Positions 45,401 through 57,977 of a stretch of 64,000 nucleotides of DNA are shown one piece after another. Numbering within the stretch: the stretch's first letter is position 1; every line of letters starts with the position of its first letter. The stretch covers positions 9,490,501 to 9,554,500 of the forward strand of contig JAILWY010000008.1 in NCBI GenBank assembly GCA_022113835.1, written 5' to 3'. The position numbers and the translations under genes were made by a program. Under the pieces are notes generated by a model, which did not search any database, was not told the origin of the DNA, and was given only the letters and a program-made list of their open reading frames with translations. The stretch is from Atopsyche davidsoni. Lineage: Eukaryota > Arthropoda > Insecta > Trichoptera > Hydrobiosidae.

Positions 45401-46440
45401 AAATAAAAAATACACAAGCATAACAATTGAATGCGACATCCGGTTTTTTTCCTGCTTGTTGGAAAAGGAAGACACAAATCTTGGCGGCTTCCGGTTTCAG
45501 TCGGAGTCGGGAACGAACTCACGAGAAAACTTACGTCGTATTGATTATTTAGTTACCCCGATCGACTACTGGATGGTAGCACAAATTGTCATTTATTTAA
45601 TTCTGTGTGATTTTTTCTGTTTTTATACAGAATAATTAAGATTATTTAGATTTCACAATCAGAGCTTTATTGGTTGGTTTTTGACGCAGTGTTCTCGGTT
45701 CGATCTCCGTCCCTTCAGAATTTTGTACTGACGGAGTTTTATTAATTATAAAACTCAAGGCATATATTTTTCAAATGAAATTCACATGCTAATAATTTGG
45801 ATAATAAATTAAAACCGTTGCGATCAAATGTAAATATAGATTTGGAATTCGTATGCCATAAAATCTTGTATGCGAATTCAACTGAGGCTGAAAAAAGTCA
45901 AGTATATACCATCTTTTCGTGTAGTTAGTCATTAACCATGTAGTTAAATTATAGATTTAAAAAAACCATTGTTTTAAATACAATGAAAATATTTATTTAT
46001 CCACGTAAAATCATGGTTAATTATCCTACGAGAACGTTTTCACATCAAAGAAGAAATATGTTATGGGAATTCTTTAAGTGCGAGTAGAATTACTTACCCT
46101 TCGAAAGTTGGCTTTTTTTTTTTTTTATTGAAACTGCGGTTATTTTCTTACGTTTCTTTATGTCTCGTTTTATGGGCCACACAAAACCATGACTTTTTTA
46201 CTGTTATGCATGCAATTCTAGCAGGGGGTATCTGCCACCCCACGCGAGTCTCGGTCATTTATTTTCAGGGGAAAACACACAAGATCCCACCACATGTACC
46301 CGCGGAGTAAATTGAAATTCTCGCGGTATGATTTAGGTTCACTGTCGCGTATTTTTCTTGGGACATTTGTCACATTGGCGTGCGAAACTGACTCCAGACC
46401 CGGTGAAGTGGCTGAGGGAATACAGTACGCGATATTCATT
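42401..46440. other. AT-rich non-coding stretch
   Basis: No gene is supported. A B-box-like TCTCGGTTCGATCTCCGTCC near 45698 may mark an eroded SINE head. A GC-richer patch at 43480-43610 has no coding frame. ORFs at 43847-44190 have no recognisable motif. Confidence 0.4.
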
Positions 46441-46530
46441 GTTTTGTTTGTTTTTTTTTTTTTTTTTTTCTGGGCAGGGCGGAAATCCCCGCGCGATGGA
46501 GGCTGTGTTGTTTTTTTTTTTTTTTTTTTG
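46441..46530. repeat. Two T-runs of about 20 bases flanking a GC segment
   Basis: T-runs at about 46450-46468 and 46510-46530 are separated by CTGGGCAGGGCGGAAATCCC and further GC-rich sequence. Lysine-rich or phenylalanine-rich ORFs over them are artefacts. Confidence 0.75.
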
Positions 46531-46576
46531 TGTGAATTTTTATAACACCATAAGGGGTTTTTTTTGCACGCGGGGG

Positions 46577-46604
46577 ACACGTGCCCTCTCAGAGAGGCAC
46601 GTGT
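46577..46604. repeat. Hairpin with E-box core (CACGTG) in both arms
   Basis: ACACGTGCC (46577-46585) pairs with GGCACGTGT (46596-46604), and the inner CTCTC/AGAGA partly pairs. Each arm holds CACGTG. Confidence 0.55.
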
Positions 46605-47226
46605 TGTTTTATACTTCACTCCGCATGTGTGCATGAATGGATTTTAATATAAATTAATAATATCATTAACTGTTTTTAGTTCAATACGAGAGCTTGCATC
46701 AATAATAGAAAACGTGCCCGTATCAACTCCACACTCGTGTGTACGGGGAATAATTTATATTCTATGAACGTAACAAATAGGATCGAGATAATTATCCTTC
46801 TGGTTTCTAATTGGGTCATACGTCAGGACTTACGGTTCTGTATAATCGTTATTTCCGTTAATTAAATTTGGCAAACGTATTTGTATTTTATATTTGGATA
46901 TAATATTAATGATCATTTGAAATACACACGGTTAGTGTAATTATTTGATATCTTTGTGCTTTGTGTGTACTCAGGTTTTGTAAATATGTAATGTAGAAAA
47001 GTATAAGTACATTTATTTCTTTGTGAACACTTTAACTCACGCACTCAATATTTTATTAAATAATTTTTTTTTGGATTCTCAAAATTATACAATACCATAC
47101 CTATTTTTTTATTTTTTTTTCCCAATGAAAACAAACGTCTGTTTGGCTTGTATCGACTGATTGATTGTTCAAATTTTAAAATAATGAAAAAATATATTTA
47201 TTAATAATTTTTTTGTTTTTTTTCAG
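46605..47226. other. AT-rich non-coding stretch
   Basis: Nothing recognisable. Confidence 0.45.
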
Positions 47227-47286
47227 GTGAGCTACATAGAATAATCTAGAATCTAGAATACATCCCTTGTATTAAGTACTCGCCAG
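47227..47286 (+). other. Exon-like 60-nt segment with strong splice sites, non-coding
   Basis: A long T-rich tract ending TTTTTTTTCAG precedes the segment, and CGCCAG|GTATGT follows it. Stops occur in all three frames (for example TAA after six codons in frame 1), so if used it would be an untranslated exon. It contains a tandem TCTAGAA/TCTAGAA. Confidence 0.25.
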
Positions 47287-47345
47287 GTATGTTTATATTC
47301 ATTACATACAATGCCATATGTTATGTGAGATAAATAAATCATATA

Positions 47346-47348
47346 CTA

Positions 47349-47388
<40 letters not shown>

Positions 47389-47392
47389 TTAA
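47346..47392. repeat. AT microsatellite joined to a T-run
   Basis: About 11 AT dinucleotides are followed directly by about 20 Ts. Confidence 0.85.
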
Positions 47393-47663
47393 TATGTATA
47401 TATTATATCACCCGTTGAGCTAGTAATTTACTAACCTGCATTGTCTGAGAACCGGTTCGGGTACACAAAGACTGCGAGACAATAAGCTCGTCCTGCGGGC
47501 TGCACTAAGGAGCGACCACTCTTCATTTCGCCAGCCATTGTTGGGGCGGATGAAAGAAGAGGAAGATGCTGAGTGATGCGGAACCGCACCGACTAACAGA
47601 TTGGCATCTCTTTCTGCTTTGTACCGCTCCCTTCTCGGGGATTTTTTTTGTGATTTAGCATGG

Positions 47664-47693
47664 AACGAAGTAATATGAAAATATTACTTCGTT
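47664..47693. repeat. Perfect 13-bp hairpin with a GAAA loop
   Basis: AACGAAGTAATAT pairs without mismatch to ATATTACTTCGTT around GAAA, which is a stable GNRA tetraloop if transcribed. Confidence 0.6.
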
Positions 47694-48445
47694 TTAAATA
47701 TTCGTTCATAACTTGACACGTTTTCAACGAAGTTGCAATGCAAACCATCAATAAACGGAAGTAGTCTAATTTATTTGGCATACACGGAATGCGAAGAGCA
47801 TCGGTTGGAGCAGCTCATTTAAAATCAATTTTTCAACAGTTTATGAATAGTTTTTTTTATATAGTAGAAATATGTATGTCAGAACTTGAGATATATGTTT
47901 TAATTTAATCATTAAATTGTTTTTGTTTGCCGACTAGCACCATCTTGAGAGATTACCAGTACCGAAACCAAAATACTCGAGAAATCTCATAATCATCTAA
48001 CACTAACACCTAATTATTATTATTTTATTTTCCTGCTATTTTTAACGTGTTTATATTTATTTGATTAAAATATATTTATAAATATTAAATAAAATTTGTT
48101 TTTAAAATAATTATTCAATGGCAAAGTTTGAAAATACTTTAAGGGATGGCGTTAGCGTCACTGCCAACTCGCACGTATTGCGCGTCGCCGAGGATATTAG
48201 TTACCGGTTAGGGCTGTTACCTGTAGGCTTACCTGTCTAAGGGAGCGTTGTAGGTGCAATAAGGCTACACCTTTGGGGGGAGGCTCTTCCATTGCACTAC
48301 GGTGGAGCTGACCCATGCGATCAAAGGTGAATGATTAAGGCATATAAAATTTTTGGAAGTCAGAGACCGCGTCCGCGTGATCCCTGACCTAACTACTGAT
48401 AACTTACTTCGTCATTATGGACCCTCTCTATCCATGTTATTAAAA

Positions 48446-48965
48446 ATTAATTTTCGAAAAATCTATTGCACTAACAGAAATTTTTTTTAATGCTTAATGC
48501 TAGATACATTCCTGCTTCTACGCATAAGATTATTTTGTTTCTTGTAAATTTACTTTTAATATGATACATATATGTGTCCCTGATTGAAGCTTAGGCATTT
48601 GGAAATTATTTTGACTAGCGGATCTAGAACGCTAAGCATTTAGGAGTGCTTTTTTAAATTGGAAAAAAAAAAATTACATATAAACCCATGATAAAGGATA
48701 AGTTTAAAAATAAAATGTAACAAACTATGGTTTTTAAAATTCGTCATTTTATCCAATTTTTCAACACCTTCAAGAGTTTATTTGATCTTGAAAAATGACA
48801 TTATTTAAGAAATAAAAAACACTTCAATATAATTTATATATTTTTTTAATATTCTGTTAAAAATCTACATACAATATAGAAAAATAAAGTGACAATTAAA
48901 TAAATGAAATGACACAATTTCGCAATGCAGTAACAAAAGTTTGCAGGTAAAAAAAATACACCTTT
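48446..48965 (+). repeat. Unclassified ~500-bp repeat, left copy of an inverted pair
   Basis: Landmarks in order: TTTTCGAAAAATCTATTGCA, TGTGTCCCTGATTGAAGCTT followed by AGGCATT, GACTAGCGGATCTAGAACGC followed by TAAGCATTT, AATTCGTCATTTTATCCAAT, and GAAAAATAAAGTGACAATTA. The same landmarks occur in the same order on the - strand at 52975-53445. The region 48130-48445 just left of it is GC-richer with no recognised content. Confidence 0.7.
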
Positions 48966-51354
48966 TTTGTCAGTACGCTTTGAAATCGAAAGCGAAGCGA
49001 ATCGTGACATTTCCAAAATGAATTAATTTTTAAGAAATTATTATTTAAATCTTTGGATGCACAGATGATGTCAGCACATCTGTTGACTTGCACGAAGAGC
49101 AATGCACACCATAAACTGGAATATCTTTTTTAGATACTTGCAACTACAGTTATCAAAAACACATCGACTCGTACGATGCATACAATTCCCACACTAGGGC
49201 AATATTTAATTTAATTATTTTTAACATAATTAAACCATATTTTTAAGATAAAATTAAATTAATATTAGGACTGTTTTAAAAATAGGATATACTGTATGTG
49301 TCCCCTGATCCTGTGCGCAGGTTATGGGGATTACAGAATGTAGTTTTTGTGGTAGCGCACATGGGATTCTCTTTGGGTACAGAAATTATGTTTAAAATAC
49401 TTTTTATTGCAAATGTGGATAAATAAATAATTATGTAAAAGACTTAATAACAGATAAATAAATAGTAATTTTAAATAAAGGGGGGGGGAGGTTAACTGAA
49501 TAATGTTACTGAGTTACATAATGCGAAGAGTGAAACCGTTGGGAAAGACTATATAAAATCCTGGAAGTTCAATATAAAAGAAGTTTTAATCCTTTGGCTT
49601 TAAATAGTCTTTAGCGTCCTTAGCCGTCATTTGCTGAGAATATTAAAAATATAATGACGTAATAAAGCTTTATGAGATCATGATGCACTACGATGCGACA
49701 GTAGAAGAAATTTTAGTGTCCTGTTATTTATTGTTTTTACTTATTCAATAACTCTAAGATCACATTTAGGGTTTTTATCATTATTTTAATTTTAAAAATA
49801 TTCATAGTCCTTTTAAAATTTAACATATGTGAAATAACATAAAAATCGCGCTAGTTACCAAACAGCTATTAGCTAAATAAATTCTTTCCGCAGAGCATAT
49901 CGATTTCTCATATGAACAGTGGGATGAAGCTTTGGTTATTTCTGAATATAATTTTTTTAATCGCTTTTTTGGCTAAAACCCAGCGAACTTTTTGCACAAT
50001 TTCTTAAAAAAGGTTTACTGTCATATGTTTACAGTTTAATAATATTTAATTGTGTATTTTTTACAACCTCTCTTCAATCTGACTTGCTACATCGTATGAT
50101 ACTTTTCAGTACAATTTATTTTATTTAAAACAAATATAATCCATTTTATAATCTATAAAGTAATGTGAAACTTTTTATCAAATTCTAGAAAATTGCTTTT
50201 TCAAATTTAATGATTTGATTATTAATTTTTTTTGACAAATTACTGTTAACAATATTTCAGTAACCCCAAAAAATACAGATAAATAATCTTAGAATGGGAC
50301 AAAATAAGAATTGTGAATCGTTCATTCACTGATCTTTATAGCTAGCTATCAATGACATGCAGTGTATATTACATGCATGCTGTTATATTTGATGAATATG
50401 TAATAAAATAAATCAACTTTAGCCGCATCACAAACCCCAAGACTTTTGCTTTACATGCTTGACAAAAAATCCAGGGACGTGCCAATCGACTGATCAATAA
50501 AAAAAATAAAACGTACCTTCCTGCCAATTTCCAACCCCTCGAAATAGTATTGGCATTGGAATGCTAATTTTTTTCTATCACCCCTATCACGCGTTCTGTT
50601 ACGAGGAGCTTGTCTTTGCTTCTATCCCTTCTCACCAGCTGGACAGATGCACGAACCAATCTTTACTCTCCAAATATGGGGTAGTTACACTTCAAACTAA
50701 GCATGTCTGAGTAGAAAAGGCTCCCTCGTATATTTTTTTCATTTTAATGTTCAATACTTCTCCGAGTGCCACTCTTCTGAGTATAAAAGAACTCTGACTC
50801 TCGCGTGTAATCGACTTTTGCCAATTTTGGCATTTTGGTCACCTGTCACCATTCACATGTAAGTATTTATTTGGTTCAAGAGGTTCTGCAAGTCACTGTG
50901 GAATCGTTCAGTATCATCATCGCCGTTATCAGTAGCTGCCACGTAGACTGGAATGTTCAATTGGACGTTTATAAATATGCCAGTCTTTCAAAATACATAT
51001 TTAAATTCGTCAAGTAATTTCCAACGCCGGAATTGACAAGCCAAAAGGTGCCATTATTTTGAAATGCCAGGGGAGAGGGTGGTTTTTTGTTCAAATGAGA
51101 GACGATCTTGCGGGGAGACTGATGCGCTGGCGTCTCCGGCCGGTCGTTGTTTTGTTCGAAAAGTCTATTTACGGCTCCTCCGAATTCGTAATTCACACAA
51201 AAGGCGTCACGTTTATATTAAATATGGGTTAGCGGCATTTAAAGGGCCTCTTTTATAATTTTTTTAAATATTACTTTACTAGAAATCTTCTGGCATGTCC
51301 GTAGGTTTTGGTAGCCGTTTGATTTTTCGGGATTTGTACTGCTCGGGGTGCATA
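48966..51354. other. Non-coding stretch between the inverted repeats, left part
   Basis: No transposase or other gene recognised. A TATAAAAG box-like site lies near 50781. The short block CCTGATCCTGTGCGCAGGTTATGG near 49308 recurs inverted near 62913. Confidence 0.4.
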
Positions 51355-51420
51355 GTCCTCCGACGTTTCAGTTCTCGTATTGGGGCCATCTTCATAAAGT
51401 TCCATCACGGGATCGAAGAT
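51355..51420 (-). repeat. Fragment related to the 21.3-kb GATGG..CGAAA repeat
   Basis: On the - strand it reads TATGAAGATGGCCCCAATAC then GAGAACTGAAACGTCGGAGG. The block order matches 21275-21345. A partial third trace (GGAACTGAAACGTCGAGAGA) lies on the + strand near 52480. Confidence 0.3.
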
Positions 51421-51681
51421 CGAACCAGAACCTCCTTATTATTGCATGGTCGATTGGTAGAGTGTCGGGCCGCAATAGCAGATAGAGGTGCGGCAATCAA
51501 TTATCTAAATATTATAACAGGGTACGAAAAAAAACCAAGGGTTTTTTTTCACATACAATAATACAAATAATAAATATTTTCTGCAGTTTTCTCACATGCT
51601 GAAGCAAAAGTTATTCAAAAACCCTAGGGATAAAATAAGGTTTTTATGAATTCAATGTTATACAATCCTACCCTAATAAAC

Positions 51682-51720
51682 CAGTGGCGTGCGATTCGTG
51701 CAAGAAATGTGTTTTTAGCA
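51682..51720 (+). repeat. Terminal motif CAGTGGCGTGCGATTC, single end
   Basis: This matches the left end of the MITE at 62134. Its partner end was not found. Similar single ends are at 54946 and 55102. Confidence 0.4.
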
Positions 51721-52974
51721 ATTTAAAAATACACTCTAAGATCTCATCTCAGATCTAATTTGAACTATCAACTTGTAATTACCGAAACCTGATATTTATA
51801 TTATTCAATTTATAAAAATAAATGTGTAAAAACAAAAATTATACCTGAATAATAAAATAATATAGCCCTATATTTTATTTTTTGATTCGCCCAAAAAAAT
51901 TTTTTTTCTCACAATTTTATTTTTTTTAATTTAAAAAATCAACACGAGCTTAAACTTTCAGATATATTGAAGACAGTAAACTTCATACGCTGTTAATGAA
52001 AATTCCACTGAAAGTGTATATTGAAGTGTTCTTGAAATATATTTCCTCGGATCCTTTTCAAAGTAAATTTTTAAGCGTTTCGAGTTGTTCGCACTTCCAT
52101 TTGTACAGATGTACAGCCTCCGCAGCTGCCGCCCCTCGGATCTCGCTCTTACGCATCCCTTTTCTCAGGGGCGCATGGGGATGATTGATGCGCGCTCAGC
52201 CCCAATAGACGGCCTGCTGAAATAAGGCTCTGGTGATGGATTGAGGAGTGGAAACGAATGTGTAATCGCTCTGATGATTGCCTCCTTATACACGCTGCAT
52301 TTGAACTTCTGCTTATGTCGCCTGTCAGCGAAATGCGATTTATTTAAGTGCGTGTACTTTGCTGATAAATATAAAATTAACTATAAATAAATAGGCAAAT
52401 TTTTTCTTTACAATATATCTTTACACCTTTAGGGCCTTAAAATCTAGAATAGAAATATAAAACCCCCAAAGAGTACTGGAACTGAAACGTCGAGAGACAG
52501 AAAGCAGTAAGCAACACAACACTCAAGAAATCTTCAATAAACTTAAGGACGCTCAAACTTCATTCATACAATGATGCTATATATATTTTTTTAATCTCTA
52601 GTTTTTTTGGTTTGTTGTTGTGTGCAGTTTAAAATAAACCAGTGGATTGGAGTAGCAAAAGCACAGCGGGCTTCTGTTTGTCTGAACACAAATATTTACA
52701 GCACTTTACTTATTCCGGGGATTCGATTCGCTGTAATGCGGTTTACTAAGCTCGCCCGCTAAGTAAATAAATAAACTCTCGCTTAACGATTTTAAAAGCT
52801 ATTTTTGTTTAAATTAGACGTTAATTCAATGTTAGTTTAACATGTAGATTAATTATGTACTTTTTGTTACATTGCTCAGGGCTGAATAGGCAAATTTATT
52901 TATTAATTATCCAAAAAAATAATTCTCGATTTATTCGCACATATTTCTGTTCGGGTTTTGGTTAAGTCGCAAAA
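51721..52974. other. Non-coding stretch between the inverted repeats, right part
   Basis: No gene recognised. The 62-codon ORF at 51996-52184 and the GC-richer patch around 52100-52230 show no motif. Confidence 0.4.
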
Positions 52975-53445
52975 AAGTGAAAAAAGCTTGCAGGTAAAAA
53001 TACACATTTTTTTAATTGTCACTTTATTTTTCTACAAAAAGAATATTAGAATTTTAATATTTATCTATTTTTTATTATTTAATGAAAGTTCTTTTTCAAG
53101 GTCAAATTAAGTCTTGAAGATGTTAAAATATTTGATAAAATGACGATTTTTTAATACCAAAGTTTTTTTTAAATATTTTATTTTTAAACTAATCCTATAC
53201 TACAGATCTATATGTATGATTCTAATTCAAATTAAAAAAAGGACACATAAATGCTTAGGGCTCTAGATCCGTCAGTCATAAAAATCTCCGAATGCCTAAA
53301 CTTCAATCGGGAAAACACATATTTATTATATTAAAAGTAAATGAATAAAAAAATTATCTATAGAAGGAGTGTATCTAATTTTTGGCATTTAAGTTTTTTT
53401 GATTGGTGCAGTAGATTTTTCGAAAAAAATTTTTTTAAATTATCA
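52975..53445 (-). repeat. Unclassified ~500-bp repeat, right copy of an inverted pair
   Basis: Reverse-complement order of 48446-48965, for example AATTGTCACTTTATTTTTCT, AAAATGACGATTTTTTAATA, CTTAGGGCTCTAGATCCGTC and GAATGCCTAAACTTCAATCG. The arms are clearly diverged, so the pair is old. One block, TTGCAGGTAAAAATACAC, is in the same orientation next to both copies rather than inverted. Confidence 0.7.
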
Positions 53446-54234
53446 AAAAACTCGAAAATGGACCCATCAAAGGTCTGAAAATGGTCGAATAAAAACGCAA
53501 AGATATTTTTACTTATTTAAAAATAAATTTACACAATGATACGAAGAAATAGAAATTGAATATTTGCTGTGAAAAAAGTGTTTTCAAAATAGATTACCGT
53601 AGGAGCAAGTGTATCGGGTTGCCGCGCACGTGTTGCCCGCGGAGTCGTGCTCGCTACCAAATTAGATTGCGCTGTTAGACGCCCCCGGCGACGAAGTCTC
53701 TCGTCCGGGTGAGTTTCCGGCTAACTACACGATGCTATTTTTAGGTGAAAGTTTACCCGACATCCCCGAGCTGTGCATCTTGGCAAATAGATCTTGACGA
53801 AGGCAATTGAGTTGAAATAAATTAAAAATGCAACTTTGGAAAGTATTTGTAGAAATAAATGCAAAAAATTTCGAATTGAAGATTAATTCAATTAAACTTA
53901 TTTTAGCGGTCAATTGTGTTTATTTTTTTATTGCTATATGCTCTGTCTGTGTTTGAGTATTATAGGTTTTAGTTTAATTTATCTTCTCATCGTGAAATAA
54001 GTACAAATCAATGCATTGTTGCGACACTTAAGATTAAATAAAACTAGTATTTGGATAATGCATATAAATATTTTTTCTCACAAAAGTTAGAAAGAAATCG
54101 TATTTTACAGTTGTAAAATATGTTTCCATGTTTTAGGAGTCGATTTAGATGTTCTTATTATTGGGTGTTGTGCCGCATTATATTTTGAGTCTTACGATGT
54201 TACTAAGAACGTCTTAGTAATCCACGAACCTTAT
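53446..54234. other. Non-coding stretch
   Basis: A GC-richer island at 53600-53720 (GCCGCGCACGTGTTGCCCGC) lacks a long frame. The remainder is AT-rich. Confidence 0.45.
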
Positions 54235-54500
54235 ACTTCTTCTTCATCGAGTGCCTTTTCTCAGAGGAGGTTGGCGACCATTTCACGAGGCATTGAGCCA
54301 GTGTTCATGGTTTTAAGGTCACCACAGTTTTATATTGCTGTTGCCCAAAACCATTATTATATAATCTTTTCCTTATAAAGCTCTGGCGTTTTGATCTGAT
54401 ACTCGACAAGGTACTACCAGAGCACATCCCTCCTCAATCATTCCAAATCCACTCCTCCATTACCGATCCTTTACACACACCCAGTAAACAGAATGGGGAG
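54235..54500 (-). repeat. SINE-like repeat, class B
   Basis: On the + strand: TCTTCATCGAGTGCCTTTTC, AGAGGAGGTTGGCGACCATT, CACAGTTTTATATTGCTGTT, AAGCTCTGGCGTTTTGATCT, and the 5' block AATCCACTCCTCCATTACCG with ATCCTTTACACACACCCAG. It ends near AACAGAATGG, as the copy at 33.8 kb does, which helps define the 5' border. Confidence 0.65.
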
Positions 54501-56449
54501 AGCGGGGAGGAACTTTACTTAAAATATAAATATATTAATATTTTACAAAATATGGTTATTTGATTAGTTAAGTGAGATGGTCACCTCTTCTGATGAAGAA
54601 GGCAGTTCGGGTATGCTCGCAACGTCGTGTGGCGCATCCATCAGGCTGTTGAGGGTGCCAGAGAGCCTCTCTGGTCTCGAGTTTCTAGGTCGCCCTTCCC
54701 TCCCCAACCCGGCCTTCAAGCCCTCCCTCGGGCGTTTTATGAGCCGAGGTGCTGAAATTTTACAATGTGCTTGTGATTTGAGAAATTTAAATTTACGGCG
54801 TATATTTTTTGGGCAACGGACGTGCCGCTGCCTTTACAGTTATTTGGAAGTACGCTTTGTTCGTGAAAAAGGGCAATTTCGAAATATCACGGAATGCATT
54901 CACAAAAAATATACGTTTTGTCTTTGTTTAGAAGGGTAGTGAATTCAGTGGCGTGCAATTTATACAAACAGCAAATCATCGTGAAACCTGTTATATATTT
55001 GAATTAAAAAATTTAAGTCTTTCCGACGTTTTTTCATAAAAAAAATAGCTCGTAGCGATATTTTAAATAATAATAATTTTAAATAAAACTATATGGGTGA
55101 TCAGTGGCGTGCGGTTAAGGCATGCTTTGAGCCCTCTAAAAAGCCCCTTAGTTTCAGAAACTAACCACACCCCCAGCCTTGCAAATATGTATATATATAT
55201 ATTTCTGTACATGTGTCTAGTTTACTATTTATGTATTGGGTTAATTCCCATGTAATGAACACGTGTTTCCATGTATGTTTTTTTTTTAAGGTGCAAGTTT
55301 TGTAGAGATCATTTAAACAAACAGAAGAGGGTTGGAGGGACTAAGGGAGGATAAATCAATTATTTTCTCCGTCCACTCGCCCCTCACTTGTCACTTGGCC
55401 AGCCCTCGCCGCTCAATTAGGCCAGTCAAGTGGTCGCGGGGGATTTTCATATTAAGGCTTTATACAAGAGGTTTTCCCAAATGAGGCTAATACATCAAAG
55501 CGAGCCCGGAGAAAATAAAGCTTTTATGCAAAGTAATATAAATTTGTATCATGCTTTACATCGAATTCTTTGAGCGAACAGGTCGCCTCTCGCGAAAGAA
55601 GAGAAGGGATGAACTGAAAAAAGAGAAATGGTTGTATTGTTGCGTTAAATATATATTTTTTACTGTATTTCACTTGAATGAGTTTAACTTGGATTATCTG
55701 TGCATTTCTTTAGCTCTCCCTTGTGACTCGAGTACAGTGCATTTCCCGTCTTGATGATCCAAAACTAAATAGTCATTTTAAATCCCAGATACATTCGTAG
55801 TTAAACTTTCAGTAACTTAAAACCACACTTACCTTCGGTATAACATAAATAACTTTAATTGGTCTGTCAGCTATTTTAAACGACCTATTGGGGATATCGA
55901 GAAATAGTACAAACCTATTTTTCATGTTACATATCTGTTACTTACCTTTTTTTATCAAAAAAATCGAGGGATCCGTTCAGAGTGTTGAATCAATCACTAA
56001 AATAATCCACAATAAAAGAATTACCATTAAGTTTCGTGTATTTATTGAATAAAAATCTAACCATAGCGAATTTGGAATAAAAGCACAGTTATTTGTAGTA
56101 ATATATTATCTAAAGGGTTAAATCAAATCTATTATTTAAAATATTGGATTGACTTAGACGAGGGGAGCTTTTGGGGGGTCGGGTTGCGAGTCCATCACAA
56201 ATTTAATTATTTTTATACAAATTATAAATCATGGATAGAAAATCTGCGGTGAAAATTTTGTCTCGGTAATAAAATTACAGCAGGTCGTGAATTATTAAAT
56301 TATAAATGTAATTGCTTTTATACAAATAAAAAAAAAATGGGGAAATACAAACCCGATGTGTTAAAAGCATTTTGTTAAAAATTTCAAAAAAAGTATGAGA
56401 AAAAAATAGTAATTGGTTTTCTTCGTTTGTTTGTTTAACAACCGCTTCG
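54501..56449. other. Non-coding stretch with two MITE end motifs
   Basis: CAGTGGCGTGCAAT at 54946 and CAGTGGCGTGCGGT at 55102 are single ends of the MITE family seen complete at 62134. The 120-codon ORF at 54577-54939 has no recognisable motif; its first half sits in a GC patch and its second half in AT-rich DNA. Confidence 0.4.
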
Positions 56450-56510
56450 TAGTCTAGTGGTTACCGCAGTTTGTTATCTATCATCGAGTTTTGTGAAAAT
56501 ATAAAGTTAT
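56450..56510 (+). repeat. tRNA-like A-box, SINE remnant
   Basis: TTCGTAGTCTAGTGGTTACC resembles the 5' half of a tRNA. No B box or acceptor stem follows, so it is not a tRNA gene. Confidence 0.3.
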
Positions 56511-56689
56511 AAATTATAGTTATATTTATTATTTTGTTTCCTGAAAAACACGATTAAATCATTATTTAGACTAAACCGAAACACTCCGCAGAGCGTGCTT
56601 CAGTTTTTCCCAGTATCATCAAATTATCTCAATCTATTCTCATTCTCTTAAGGCTCTACGCGGAGGCTTTGTATCCACTTCCGGGATCC

Positions 56690-56762
56690 GTGGCATAGTG
56701 GCAACGTCCCCGACTTATTGCCGGGGAGGGTGTGTGCTTAGGGGTGGAGGAGACTGTGGGAG
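56690..56762 (+). repeat. tRNA-like SINE head
   Basis: GATCCGTGGCATAGTGGCAA has an A box. CCCCGACTTATTGCCGGGG can form an anticodon-like stem, and a degenerate B-box position reads GTGTGCTTAGGGG. The stem pairing is better than in the other heads, but the acceptor stem does not close. Confidence 0.4.
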
Positions 56763-57794
56763 TATTATGTAATCAGAATAGAATAGATCCGCTGATGAAG
56801 TCTCTGGCAGTCGTTTATTTTAATTAATGTACATTTGTTTAATTTATGTAAACTTTACATTTTTAGAAAGACAAGAATAAAAATAAAAAAATCAATATAA
56901 CAGCTGTCTTGAATGACGTTTATTAAATAAATAAATTTTTAGTATAAAAAAAATCTTGCTCTTAATTTGCCATGCAAATGTTTTTGAGATTAACTGAAAG
57001 GAACAGCAACAAAAAATTGATAATATTTTTATTTATTTCTAGTTAAAAAAATGATGTTATACTACATTATTTTCATAAACTATAAATTATTGTTTTATCA
57101 ACGGTTATTGCTAGATATTCTTTTGCGTATAGGTGCTGAGTCCAATTCAACGACATTGTCTCTGTAGAGTGAAAATTTAATTCGTCATATGCATGTCTTT
57201 TATATAAGTACTGCTTAATTATGCATACATTAAATATATATAAATTAAATTTTTATAACTCTTTTTAAAACCATTATTTATTGATGTTATTAGAGAACAT
57301 ATTTATTACCCTCGTAAAAAAGGCTGATTTATTGAATTTTATATAATCACTTGTGAAAATATTGAAAGTCTCCCAAATTCATTACACACACGATGAAAGA
57401 TTTTCGTTCTATTTTATCAATATATTTTTTTCGTAAACAAAAACTGGACATAGAAACGGAATTCCTGTTTTGCAAACTGATTTTTTTTTGCAAATATAAA
57501 CAAGCATTCATTTTTATATTCTGTTACAAGATTTATGATGTATATATTGGTTTTATACAGTGTGGAAAGCCACACTCAAAAATATATTTGTAAACACTAC
57601 ATTACTGATTTACATACAAATATCGTATTAAAAAATGTTAAAGAATGAGTAATTACAACACCAATTATTTGTTTATATAAATATATACAGTTATCTGAAA
57701 AAAGGTGGTAACTGATATTGCTAAAACTAGGGTATTTAATAATGTTAGCATATTGTATATATATAAATATATTTTATGAAAAAAAATCCTTGAG
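56763..57794. other. AT-rich non-coding stretch
   Basis: Nothing recognisable; one 66-codon AT-rich ORF at 57393-57593 without a motif. Confidence 0.5.
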
Positions 57795-57915
57795 ATATTT
57801 TCCTACACGTTGATTTTTATTGGTGACCGGTTTCACGGCATTATAAAGTATTTTATTTTATTTAAAATATAAAAATGGGATTGCACCAAGTACACTCTGT
57901 CAAAAATGTTGATTA
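57795..57915 (-). repeat. 'AACCGGTCACC' repeat, copy 4
   Basis: On the + strand: CCTTGAGATATTTTCCTACA, TTATTGGTGACCGGTTTCAC and ATTGCACCAAGTACACTCTG, the reverse order of the 22.95-kb copy. Confidence 0.55.
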
Positions 57916-57977
57916 CTTATATATTATATATATATACATATATCCTTAGAAATACATGAACATTAATCAGCATAAAT

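Noticed and set aside
46218..46636. 138-codon - strand ORF and 83-92-codon + strand ORFs
   Set aside because: They are driven by two poly-T runs that give polylysine or polyphenylalanine; no domain or splice context.
54577..54939. 120-codon + strand ORF next to a class B repeat
   Set aside because: Possible but unsupported: no motif, no splice partners, and mixed GC and AT halves.
56450..56510. tRNA gene
   Set aside because: The A-box-like start has no B box, anticodon arm or acceptor stem, so it is at most a SINE remnant.
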